The notes under the pieces: generated by a model | What the model was told of the DNA's origin: nothing | What the model saw: only the letters and a program-made list of their open reading frames with translations | Database searches by the model: none | Translations under genes and position numbers: made by a program | NCBI RefSeq assembly: GCF_016864195.1 | Contig: NZ_CP045202.1 | Location: 1,209,001-1,273,000, forward strand | Length of the DNA: 64,000 bases | Direction of reading: 5' to 3' | DNA from: Dechloromonas sp. TW-R-39-2 | GTDB lineage: Bacteria > Pseudomonadota > Gammaproteobacteria > Burkholderiales > Rhodocyclaceae | Shown: positions 20,311 through 28,264 of the stretch, in pieces | How positions within the stretch are numbered: the first letter of the stretch is position 1 | How the letters are laid out: each line of letters starts with the position of its first letter

Positions 20311-21278
20311 TGAACGAGACCTTTGAATTTCGTTTGCTGAACGAGTTTCAGCGCGACTTTCCGCTCTGCCCGGCGCCTTTTGCCGAATTGGCGGCCCGAC
20401 TCGGGGTGGCGGAACGAGTCGTCCTCGGTGGCCTTGAGAAATTGCGCCGCGAGGGCAAGATTTCTCGTGTTGGCGCAGTCTTCGCACCGAAGCGGATCGG
20501 TGCCTCGACGCTGGCCGCCATGGCGGTTCCGGCTGAGCAGCTTGATGCGGTGGCTGCCGCGGTCAACCGCTTTCCGGAGGTGAATCACAATTACGAGCGT
20601 GAGCATCATTACAACCTGTGGTTTGTCGTCACCGCCGGTAGCGAAGGTCGCTTGCAGGCAACATTGGGCGCCATTGAACAGGCAGCCGGCTATCCCCTGA
20701 TGCCTTTGCCGCTGGTCGAGGAGTTTCATATCGACCTGGGTTTTTCACTGAACGATAGTGCCCCCAAAAAAGCGGCGATTGCTCGTCCGGTGCGTCCTGC
20801 CGCGTTGATCGATGAAGCCGAGCGACGTCTGGTGGCGGTATTGCAGGAGGGACTGCCGCTGTTCATGCGTCCTTTTGCGATGATTGCCGAGCGTATCGGC
20901 GCTTCCGAATCGGATGTTCTCGGCCGTATCGGACGTTGGCTCGATGATGGTGCAATCAAGCGTTTCGGTGTGGTCGTCCGCCACCACGAGCTGGGTTTTC
21001 GGGCCAATGCCATGGTGGTTCATGACATTCCCGATGATCAGGTCAGCGAAATCGGCCGGGCGCTCGCCGAAGAGCCGGCGGTCACCTTGTGTTATCGGCG
21101 GCCGCGCCACTTGCCGGACTGGCCATACAACCTGTTCTGCATGATTCATGGCCGCGAACGGGCCGAGGTTGAAAATCTGATTGCCGATCTGCGTCAACGC
21201 CATGGGCTTGATGCCTGTGCGCATGAAACGCTCTTTTCGTTAACGCGTTTCAAACAGAACGGGGCACGTTATGCGTGA
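20310..21278 (+). CDS. nirDL: Fused siroheme decarboxylase subunit NirD-NirL
   Basis: Cytoplasmic AsnC/Lrp-like protein of 322 residues with two tandem siroheme decarboxylase modules. The first (about 1-150) starts LLNEFQRDFPLCPAPFAELA and carries the active-site-type HNYEREHHYNLWFVV. The second (about 170-315) has VAVLQEGLPLFMRPFAMIAE, CYRRPRHLPDWPYNLFCM and a winged-helix start. Together with NirG and NirH it decarboxylates siroheme C12 and C18 acetates to 12,18-didecarboxysiroheme. ATG 20310 overlaps the nirF stop (TGATG); it overlaps nirG by 8 bases. D and L are separate genes in some other nir clusters. Confidence 0.94.
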   Translation: MNETFEFRLLNEFQRDFPLCPAPFAELAARLGVAERVVLGGLEKLRREGKISRVGAVFAPKRIGASTLAAMAVPAEQLDAVAAAVNRFPEVNHNYEREHHYNLWFVVTAGSEGRLQATLGAIEQAAGYPLMPLPLVEEFHIDLGFSLNDSAPKKAAIARPVRPAALIDEAERRLVAVLQEGLPLFMRPFAMIAERIGASESDVLGRIGRWLDDGAIKRFGVVVRHHELGFRANAMVVHDIPDDQVSEIGRALAEEPAVTLCYRRPRHLPDWPYNLFCMIHGRERAEVENLIADLRQRHGLDACAHETLFSLTRFKQNGARYA

Positions 21279-21729
21279 GCTTGATGCGGTCGACCGCCGG
21301 ATTATCGACACAATGCAGGGTGACTTTCCGATTTGCGAGCGACCTTATGCGGTCGTCGCCGGGCAGCTCGGTATCGATGAAGATGAACTGATTGGCCGTC
21401 TTGACAGGCTGCTTGCCGACAAGGTGCTGACCCGCTTCGGACCAATGTTCCAGATCGAGCGAATGGGCGGGGCATTCGTCCTGGCGGCGCTGGCTGTTCC
21501 CGAGGCGCGCTACGAGGCAGTCACCGAACAGGTCAATGCCCTGCCGCAGGTCGCCCACAATTATCGGCGGGAGCATGCCTTGAATATGTGGTTTGTGCTG
21601 GCGACGGAAAGCCAGGCGGGGATTGCCGAGGCGATTGCGCGTATCGAGGCGGATACCGGCTTGCCGGTTTTTGCTTTTCCGAAGGAGCGTGAATACTTTG
21701 TTGAAATGAAACTGGAGGCCAGGTTGTGA
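21271..21729 (+). CDS. nirG: Siroheme decarboxylase subunit NirG
   Basis: A 152-residue single-module AsnC/Lrp-like subunit. It shows IIDTMQGDFPICERPYAVVA at the start of the winged helix, GPMFQIERMGGAFVLAALAVP in the linker, and HNYRREHALNMWFVLA, the NirD/G-type active-site strand. It acts with NirDL and NirH on siroheme. It overlaps nirDL by 8 bases and the nirH start by one (TGATG). Confidence 0.93.
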   Translation: MRELDAVDRRIIDTMQGDFPICERPYAVVAGQLGIDEDELIGRLDRLLADKVLTRFGPMFQIERMGGAFVLAALAVPEARYEAVTEQVNALPQVAHNYRREHALNMWFVLATESQAGIAEAIARIEADTGLPVFAFPKEREYFVEMKLEARL

Positions 21730-22202
21730 TGGATACCGTTGACCGCCAACTGATCCTGGCGACGCAAGGCGGTTTGCCGCTTGTCGCTCGTCCCTACGCC
21801 CAGCTTGCCGAACAGCTTGGCCTCAGTGAGGCCGATATCATGTTGCGCCTGCAAGGCTTGCTCGATCGTGGCCTGATCCGGCGTATTGGCGTTGTGCCAA
21901 ACCATTACGCCATCGGCTGGACTGCAAACGGCATGACCGTCTGGAATGTGCCGGATGACAAGGTCGATGAGTTGGGGGGGCGCGTCGGTGCCTTGCCATT
22001 TGTGACGCATTGCTACCGTCGACCGCGCGCTTTGCCAGCCTGGCCCTACAATTTGTTCGCCATGGTGCACGGGAGTTCGCGCGAGGAATGCTCTGCCAAG
22101 GCTGATGATATTCGTCGTTTGCTGGGTGACGATTGCCTGGGGAATGACGTTCTTTATTCGACCCGAATTCTCAAGAAAACAGGGCTGCGAATTGGGGGGT
22201 AA
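21729..22202 (+). CDS. nirH: Siroheme decarboxylase subunit NirH
   Basis: A 157-residue single-module subunit of the L/H kind, marked by CYRRPRALPAWPYNLFAMVHG. It starts MDTVDRQLILATQGGLPLVARPY, followed by the winged helix (LAEQLGLSEADIMLRL). ATG 21729 overlaps the nirG stop. A GTG three bases upstream is possible but less likely. It is the last gene of the first nir operon; AT-rich DNA follows. Confidence 0.93.
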   Translation: MDTVDRQLILATQGGLPLVARPYAQLAEQLGLSEADIMLRLQGLLDRGLIRRIGVVPNHYAIGWTANGMTVWNVPDDKVDELGGRVGALPFVTHCYRRPRALPAWPYNLFAMVHGSSREECSAKADDIRRLLGDDCLGNDVLYSTRILKKTGLRIGG

Positions 22203-22238
22203 GTCATTGCTCTCGAAATGCACCAATCTCAATATTTA

Positions 22239-22275
22239 ACAAATATAATATAAGTGTTTAATATATAATATTTGT
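22239..22275. promoter_or_regulatory. AT-rich inverted repeat upstream of bacteriohemerythrin
   Basis: ACAAATATAATATA (22239-22252) and TATATAATATTTGT (22262-22275) form 14-bp arms with one mismatch and a 9-nt spacer. A TATAAT sequence lies at 22244-22249. The repeat could be an operator over the hemerythrin promoter, or the end structure of the nir mRNA. Confidence 0.5.
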
Positions 22276-22309
22276 CTTTGCCATGAATGGTCGGTTTGCG
22301 GAGAGACGG

Positions 22310-22735
22310 ATGAACAAAGCACTAAGTGAAGGGGCCAGAAATTTTGCGCTGGGCATTCATGAAATTGATGAAGAACACCAAGTGCTTTTTGATTGCCTGG
22401 ATGCCATTGTTTATTCGCAGAACACCAGTTTCAGGGACTCTCAGGTATTCGAGTCGCTCGAACGTCTGACGGACTACTCAAGGACCCATTTCCGGGTTGA
22501 AGAGTGTTTGATGCGGATGTTCGATTACCCGGATCTTGAGGCACACCGCAACGAACACAGCTATTTCATCGACAGCCTTGGCCTGTTGCGCACCAAATTG
22601 CTTTCCGAAGATACCTCGCCGGCCTTGGCTACCTTTCTGACCGAATGGCTGCTTAAGCACATCAAGGAAGTCGACAGTAAATATGTCGATTTTTTCCGCC
22701 TGCAGCAAGGCCCGACCATTGCCTCGATAGCCTGA
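22310..22735 (+). CDS. Bacteriohemerythrin
   Basis: Di-iron oxygen/NO-binding four-helix protein of 141 residues. The iron ligands are visible in order: GIHEIDEEHQ, then THFRVEECLM (His and Glu), HRNEHSYF, and HIKEVDSKY (His and Asp). ATG 22310 follows GCGGAGAG by a good spacing, so I prefer it over the upstream ATG at 22283. Family members carry or sense oxygen in microaerobic bacteria. The position beside the nir operon suggests a role in low-oxygen or NO metabolism, by inference. Confidence 0.93.
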   Translation: MNKALSEGARNFALGIHEIDEEHQVLFDCLDAIVYSQNTSFRDSQVFESLERLTDYSRTHFRVEECLMRMFDYPDLEAHRNEHSYFIDSLGLLRTKLLSEDTSPALATFLTEWLLKHIKEVDSKYVDFFRLQQGPTIASIA

Positions 22736-22749
22736 AAAACTGATCAAAA

Positions 22750-22781
22750 CAAAAGGCCCGGTCTAAAAACCGGGCCTTTTG
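22750..22781. terminator. Bidirectional terminator
   Basis: CAAAAGGCCCGG (22750-22761), an 8-nt loop, and CCGGGCCTTTTG (22770-22781). It lies between the convergent hemerythrin and cphA genes. Confidence 0.88.
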
Positions 22782-22798
22782 TTTGTTGCGTTGCGATC

Positions 22799-25372
22799 TC
22801 AGCTTGTTTCTGAAATGCGTTGTGCAATGTGTGCCAGGGCCTCTTCGACCTGATCGATCAGGATCAGGCAAAGATCACCCGGTTGCAAACGACCGAGAGC
22901 AGTATCAATGGCAATGAATTCGCCGGTGATGGCTTCGATCTGCTTGGTCCGGCTGGCATTGGCCAGGCCTTCGCGCAACAGGCCGATCACTTCGCCATCT
23001 TCACGGCCGCGCTGGCAGGCATCCTGGTAAAGAATCACGTCGTCGAAAGCTTCGCCGAGGATTTCGGTTTGCTGGCGAATATCTTCGTCCCGTCGGTCGC
23101 CTGCGCCGCTGATGACCACCGAGCGGCGTACGGCCGGCATGTTGTTGATGGCCCCAACCAGTGCCTGAATGGCGTCCGGGTTGTGACCATAGTCGGCAAT
23201 CAGCGTGGCTCCCTTGTAGTCGAATACGTTGAAGCGACCAGGGGCAGTGGCGGCATCACTGACAAAGCTGGCGAGTGCCCGCTCGATGCTTTCCCAACTG
23301 TAACCGAGGGCCCAGCCGGTGGCTGTGGCGGCCATCGCGTTTTCGATCTGGAAGCCGATCGTGCCATTGCGGGTCAGCGGCACATTGGCCAGCGGAATGC
23401 GATGTTTTTTACGACCTTCGCTGCAGATGATCGCATCACGCTCGACATGAACGACGCGTTTTCCCTGGGCGCGGTGTGTGGCGAGGACCGGGTTGGCACG
23501 GTCGCGGGCAAAGAAAATGATGTTGCCGTGACAGTGATGAGCCATGGCTGCAACGACGGGATCGGCGGCATTGAGCACCGCCGTACCGCTCGGTGCGACG
23601 TTCTCGACGATGACGCGTTTGACGACGGCGAGCTCGTCGACCGTGGTAATGAAATTCAGGCCGAGATGGTCACCGATGCCGATATTGGTAATAACGGCGA
23701 CGTCGCACATGTCGAAACCAAGACCTTCGCGCAGCACGCCGCCACGGGCGGTTTCGAAGACAGCGGCGTCGACGTCCGGGTGCATCAGTACATTGCGGGC
23801 GCTGCGCGGGCCGGAACAGTCGCCGCTGTCGATCCGGCGACCTTCGACATAAATGCCGTCGGTGCTGGTCATCCCGACACGCAGGTCATTGCTTTCGAAA
23901 ATGCGGCCGATCAGGCGGCTGGTCGTCGTCTTGCCGTTGGTGCCGGCAATCGCGACTACCGGGATGCGGGCATTGTCGCCATCCGGGAACATCATGCCGA
24001 CAATGGCCTCACCGACCGGTCGACCTTTGCCGAAGGATGGATCGAGGTGCATGCGCAGGCCGGGGGCGGCGTTGCATTCGACGATGCCGCCACCTTGTTC
24101 TTCGAGCGGCTTGTGCATCGTGTCGCAAACGACGTCGATGCCGCAGATGTCGAGGCCGACGGTCTGGGCGGCGGCGACGGCAGCGGCAGCCAGTTCGGGA
24201 TGAACGTCATCGGTCACGTCGGTGGCGGTGCCACCGGTCGACAGGTTGGCATTGTTACGCAATACGACGCGGACGCCACGTGGCGGAATGGTTTCGGCGC
24301 TGTAACCCTGCTCTTCAAGGCGGGCGAGGGCGATTTCGTCAAAGCGGATCTTGGTCAGCGAGGTGGCGTGGCCATCCGAGCGGCGCGGATCGCTGTTGAC
24401 GATATTGACCAGCTCGCGGACGGTATGCGTGCCATCGCCGATGACCAGCGGTGGATCGCGCCGGGCGGCGGCGATCAGCTTGTCGCCGATGACCAGCAGG
24501 CGCCAGTCGTGGCCGGAGAGGAATTTCTCGACCATGATGTCGTCGCGGAATTCGATGGCGACGCGATAGGCGCGGCGGACCTGCTCCTCGGTCGTCAGAT
24601 TGACCGAAATGCCCTTGCCCTGGTTGCCGTCCTGCGGTTTGACGACGACCGGCAGGCCGATCTCCTGGGCGGCAACCCAGGCATCGTCTTCATCTTCGAC
24701 CGGGCGACCGTGCGGTACGGCAACACCCGAGGCATGCAGCAGTTTCTTGGTCAGTTCCTTGTCCTGGGCAATCGATTCGCCGATCGCGCTGGTCAGGCTG
24801 GTTTCAGCCGCCTGGATGCGCTTTTGCTTGCTACCCCAGCCGAATTGAACCAGGCTGCCTTGCGTCAGGCGACGGAAGGGAATGCCGCGGGCGATGGCGG
24901 CCGAAACGATGGCGCCGGTCGAGGGGCCAAGGCGGATATCTTCATCGAGGTCACGCAGTTCCTTCAGCGTGGCATCCAGATCGAAAGGTGTGTCATCGAG
25001 AGCGGACTGGCAAAGTTGTTCGGCGCGCTCGAAAGCCAGGCGGCCGACATCTTCCTCGGTGTATTCGACAATGACCTGATAGACACCCTGGTCGACCGTT
25101 TGTGCCGTGCGGCTGAAAGTGACCGGACAGCCGGCTTGTGCTTGCAGGCCGAGCGCAGCGAATTCCAGCGCATGGGCCATCGATACGGTATCGAGATGGT
25201 CCGAAGGAATCAGGTCGCCGAGTTCCGGAAAGCGTTCGCGCAGGCGGGCTTCGAAATTGGGCAGGTTGGCGATGGCGCACTCGGCACCTTCGCAGGTGAC
25301 GATGGCTTGAATGGCGGTATGCCGGCTCCACAAATTGGGGCCGCGCAGGGCGCGAATGCGGGAAACGTCCAT
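22799..25372 (-). CDS. cphA: Cyanophycin synthetase CphA
   Basis: Makes the storage polymer cyanophycin (poly-Asp backbone with Arg side groups) from Asp, Arg and ATP without ribosomes. The 857-residue product has the N-terminal domain (about 1-160) and an ATP-grasp domain (about 200-470) with KPQDGNQGKGI and GIDVVCD. The Mur-ligase-like domain has an intact P-loop VVAIAGTNGKTTTSRLI (near 490) and YGHNPDAIQAL near the C-terminus. It lies 15 bases downstream of a second, shorter synthetase gene on the same strand. No cyanophycinase gene is in this window. Confidence 0.95.
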   Translation of the reverse strand: MDVSRIRALRGPNLWSRHTAIQAIVTCEGAECAIANLPNFEARLRERFPELGDLIPSDHLDTVSMAHALEFAALGLQAQAGCPVTFSRTAQTVDQGVYQVIVEYTEEDVGRLAFERAEQLCQSALDDTPFDLDATLKELRDLDEDIRLGPSTGAIVSAAIARGIPFRRLTQGSLVQFGWGSKQKRIQAAETSLTSAIGESIAQDKELTKKLLHASGVAVPHGRPVEDEDDAWVAAQEIGLPVVVKPQDGNQGKGISVNLTTEEQVRRAYRVAIEFRDDIMVEKFLSGHDWRLLVIGDKLIAAARRDPPLVIGDGTHTVRELVNIVNSDPRRSDGHATSLTKIRFDEIALARLEEQGYSAETIPPRGVRVVLRNNANLSTGGTATDVTDDVHPELAAAAVAAAQTVGLDICGIDVVCDTMHKPLEEQGGGIVECNAAPGLRMHLDPSFGKGRPVGEAIVGMMFPDGDNARIPVVAIAGTNGKTTTSRLIGRIFESNDLRVGMTSTDGIYVEGRRIDSGDCSGPRSARNVLMHPDVDAAVFETARGGVLREGLGFDMCDVAVITNIGIGDHLGLNFITTVDELAVVKRVIVENVAPSGTAVLNAADPVVAAMAHHCHGNIIFFARDRANPVLATHRAQGKRVVHVERDAIICSEGRKKHRIPLANVPLTRNGTIGFQIENAMAATATGWALGYSWESIERALASFVSDAATAPGRFNVFDYKGATLIADYGHNPDAIQALVGAINNMPAVRRSVVISGAGDRRDEDIRQQTEILGEAFDDVILYQDACQRGREDGEVIGLLREGLANASRTKQIEAITGEFIAIDTALGRLQPGDLCLILIDQVEEALAHIAQRISETS

Positions 25373-25387
25373 GACGCTTGATCCTTG

Positions 25388-27643
25388 TTATTTTCGGCCG
25401 TTAGCCGGCTTTTTGGCAGGTTGCGATTTTTTGGCGCGCAGCAGGAGCAGGGCAGACGGATCGAGTTGTTCAAGCCCGAAAGTCTTGATCCCTGTTGTCA
25501 GCACTTCCTGACTCAACTCCATGGCCCAGCCACCGGCGACGCCGGCCAGCAGGTTGGCAACCTGCTTGGGGGCCTTGGCTTTGCCGATATACGGCGCATC
25601 GATCAGGCGGCAGAGTCGGATTTCATCGCTGCCGTTGCGCAATACAACACGATTTTCGACCACAGTGACGCCGCGCTTGCCGGCGGCAAGGTGTGCGACA
25701 AAGGTCGGATTGGCCGGGTCGACCGCGAAAAGGACAACTTCGCCGTCGCATAGATCGGCAAAATCGGCGACCAGTTCGTCTTCTGCGTTGAGCACGGCAT
25801 GACCGCTGGGCAGGACGACATCGACCTGGGTACGGAAAATGGAGCGGTGGGTGGTGTAATACTCGCCGCCGGTCGGTTGGACATCCCAGCGCGACAGATC
25901 TTCGTCTTCCGGCACGATATTGGTGACGATACCGACCGAGCAACGGTCATAGGCCAGCCCTTCGCCCAGAATGACCGGTGCGCCGTTCTCGATCACCGCA
26001 GCCTGAACGGCGCGGTTGAGCAGCAGACGACGACCGCCTTCCCAGTTGGCGGCATTGGTTTTCTGGACCTGGCGGCGGCCGAGGTAAATGCCGTCCTTGC
26101 AGGCCAGACCGGCATGTTGGCCGGAGAGGTAGATCAGGTGCGCAACCAGCTTGGCGACGGCATTCTTGCCGTGGGTACCGGTGACGCCAACCAGGGGAAT
26201 CCGGCCGGTGGCACTTTCGCCGAACAGGTTGTTGACGATGGCTTGGCCGACCGGACGGGGCTTGCCGATGCCGGGTTTGATGTGCATCAGCAGGCTGGGG
26301 CCGGCATTGACTTCGACAATCGCGCCGCCTTGTTCGCCGAGTGGCTTGGAAACGTCCTTGCAGACCAGATCGATACCGGCAATGTCGAGGCCGACAACGC
26401 GGGCAGCAAGTGCAACGACCTGGGCTGTTTCGGGATGAACGTCATCCGTGCAGTCGAAAGCGTGGTTGGCATTGCGCTGGATCAGCACTTCGCGGCCCTT
26501 GGCCGGGACGCTGTCGGCATCCAGGCCCTGGCGTTCGAGTTCGATCTTGGCGGCGGTGTCGATGCGGATGATCGAGAGCGGATGTAATTCGGTCGTACCA
26601 CGCCGTGGGTCGATGTTGATCTGGCTGTCGATCAGGGACTGGACGGAGGATTTGCCGTCGCCGGTGATAGTGATCAGGTCGCTGCGGTTGGCGGCAACCA
26701 GTTTGCCGCCCACGACCAGCAGGCGGTGTTCGATGCCCTGGATCGAGCGTTCGACCAGAACGCCGGAGCCTTCTTCTACGGCAATGGCGTAGGCCTTGGC
26801 GACTTCTTCCTTGGTAGTCAGGTCGATGAACACGCCGCGGCCATGATTGCCGTCGGTCGGTTTGACGACGACCGGTACGCCGATGTCTTCGGCGGCATCC
26901 CAGGCATCGTCGGCGCTATCGACTTCGCGGCCTTCCGGCACCGGTACGCCGACCGAGGAAATCAGTTCCTTGGTCAGGTCCTTGTCACGGGAAATCGTTT
27001 CAGCAATGGCGCTGGTCTGGTCGGTTTCAGCCGTCCAGATGCGGCGGGCCGAAGCGCCGTAGCCGAGTTGGACGAGATTGCCGTCTTCGAGCAGGCGAAT
27101 TGCCGGAATGCCGCGTGCTTCGCCGGCATTGACGATGGCTGCCGTCGATGGGCCGAGATATTTGCGGTCGACCCGGCGGCGCATGGTCGTGATCGCTTCG
27201 GCCATGTCGAAAGGCTTGTCTTCGACAGCGGCCATGATCAGGGCAATCCCGATGTCGAGCGCCGTGCGGGTGATGTCGTCCTGCCAGTTGCTGACGACCA
27301 GCTTGTAGACGCCCCGTGTTGTCGTTTCGCGAGTCCGTCCGAACCCGTCGGGCAGGCCGCCGAGCGTCATCAGTTCAAGGGCAACGTGTTCAAGTACGTG
27401 GCCGATCCAGGTGCCTTCATCGAGCCGGCGCAGGAAACCGCCGTGTTCGCCGTAGTTGCAGCGGTGCTCGACCAGCGAGGGTAACCAGGCTTTCAGGCGT
27501 TCGGTGAAGCCGGGCAGTTTGTTGCTCGGATAGTCTTCGAATTCGCCGATGTCGATCCAGGCTTCGAGGGCGGGCGGGTAGGTCCAGATGCTTGGGCCAC
27601 GCAGGGAAATGATGTCCCGAATGATGATTTCTTTTTTGCTCAT
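25388..27643 (-). CDS. cphA': Second cyanophycin synthetase-like protein (CphA')
   Basis: A 751-residue paralogue of CphA. ATG 27643 gives MSKKEIIIRDIISLRGPSIW, matching the CphA N-terminus. The ATP-grasp part is well kept (KPTDGNHGRGV, GIDLVCKD). The Mur-ligase P-loop is altered: VGVTGTHGKNAVAKLV instead of GTNGKTTT. The C-terminal part is about 100 residues shorter than in CphA and lacks its YGHNPDA-type motif. Ralstonia eutropha is known to carry a comparable cphA/cphA' pair. CphA' may be specialised, for example on one of the two ligations or on dipeptides, but that is inference. Confidence 0.9.
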   Translation of the reverse strand: MSKKEIIIRDIISLRGPSIWTYPPALEAWIDIGEFEDYPSNKLPGFTERLKAWLPSLVEHRCNYGEHGGFLRRLDEGTWIGHVLEHVALELMTLGGLPDGFGRTRETTTRGVYKLVVSNWQDDITRTALDIGIALIMAAVEDKPFDMAEAITTMRRRVDRKYLGPSTAAIVNAGEARGIPAIRLLEDGNLVQLGYGASARRIWTAETDQTSAIAETISRDKDLTKELISSVGVPVPEGREVDSADDAWDAAEDIGVPVVVKPTDGNHGRGVFIDLTTKEEVAKAYAIAVEEGSGVLVERSIQGIEHRLLVVGGKLVAANRSDLITITGDGKSSVQSLIDSQINIDPRRGTTELHPLSIIRIDTAAKIELERQGLDADSVPAKGREVLIQRNANHAFDCTDDVHPETAQVVALAARVVGLDIAGIDLVCKDVSKPLGEQGGAIVEVNAGPSLLMHIKPGIGKPRPVGQAIVNNLFGESATGRIPLVGVTGTHGKNAVAKLVAHLIYLSGQHAGLACKDGIYLGRRQVQKTNAANWEGGRRLLLNRAVQAAVIENGAPVILGEGLAYDRCSVGIVTNIVPEDEDLSRWDVQPTGGEYYTTHRSIFRTQVDVVLPSGHAVLNAEDELVADFADLCDGEVVLFAVDPANPTFVAHLAAGKRGVTVVENRVVLRNGSDEIRLCRLIDAPYIGKAKAPKQVANLLAGVAGGWAMELSQEVLTTGIKTFGLEQLDPSALLLLRAKKSQPAKKPANGRK

Positions 27644-27782
27644 GCTTGTATCGCCCGGCTCCGTTCCACGGTTCAAAGTTTGTTATTGGGGCAGTTGTGA
27701 ATTATTAACGCTTTCAGCGGAGGATGGATTACCGGCGACAAAAAAATGTCACACATTGCTACAACCCGTCACATCCGTTGGT

Positions 27783-28253
27783 TTAGAGAAAGCGGTCAAG
27801 CAGTTTGCGGCTATGGCGGTCAAGCTGGCTCATGTCGCGCACCAGAAACTGGATGCCGTGGGTATCGGCAATCAGCAGGCGGCTGGCGCTCAAGCGGCGG
27901 ATGTCTTCTTCCCCCTTGAGGATCAACTCGGTGCTGCCGCGATCGGTGAGGACCTGCCAGGTGCTTGGGCAGGCGAAGCTGGAGACCTCGGTGATGCCCT
28001 TGATTTCAGGGACGAATTCGCGACTGGCCAGCTCTTCTTCGAGCAGCGTGCCGATCGGGGCGGGCAGGTCGGCCAGGTTTTCGATCCACGCGACTTCGTG
28101 GCCTTCGTAATTGACCAGCGACAAACCTTCGTCGGGGGCGGCGATCGGAAAGGCTCGCACGGGAGTGATGCCTTCATGGCGGTCACCGTTTTCGGCAATG
28201 AAAACCAGTTGACCGTAGGCATCGCGCAAAAGCTGAAAGGAGCAATTCGACAT
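27783..28253 (-). CDS. DUF1854 protein, cyanophycin-associated
   Basis: A 156-residue soluble protein (MSNCSFQLLRDAYGQLVFI; GITPVRAFPIAAPDEGLSLV; GKEVAWI-like strand EGHEVAWIENL; FLVRDMSQLDRHSR). I recognise it as DUF1854, a family that in betaproteobacteria travels with cyanophycin synthetases and an ABC exporter. The function is unknown. It starts 11 bases after the ABC gene and lies 139 bp upstream of cphA', all on one strand, which supports a single functional unit. Confidence 0.8.
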   Translation of the reverse strand: MSNCSFQLLRDAYGQLVFIAENGDRHEGITPVRAFPIAAPDEGLSLVNYEGHEVAWIENLADLPAPIGTLLEEELASREFVPEIKGITEVSSFACPSTWQVLTDRGSTELILKGEEDIRRLSASRLLIADTHGIQFLVRDMSQLDRHSRKLLDRFL

Positions 28254-28264
28254 GGGGTTGTTTC

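Noticed and set aside
22820..25381. 853-codon open frame on the plus strand opposite cphA
   Set aside because: It mirrors a high-GC gene in the antisense frame; the minus-strand reading is a clear CphA and the plus reading has no recognisable domain.
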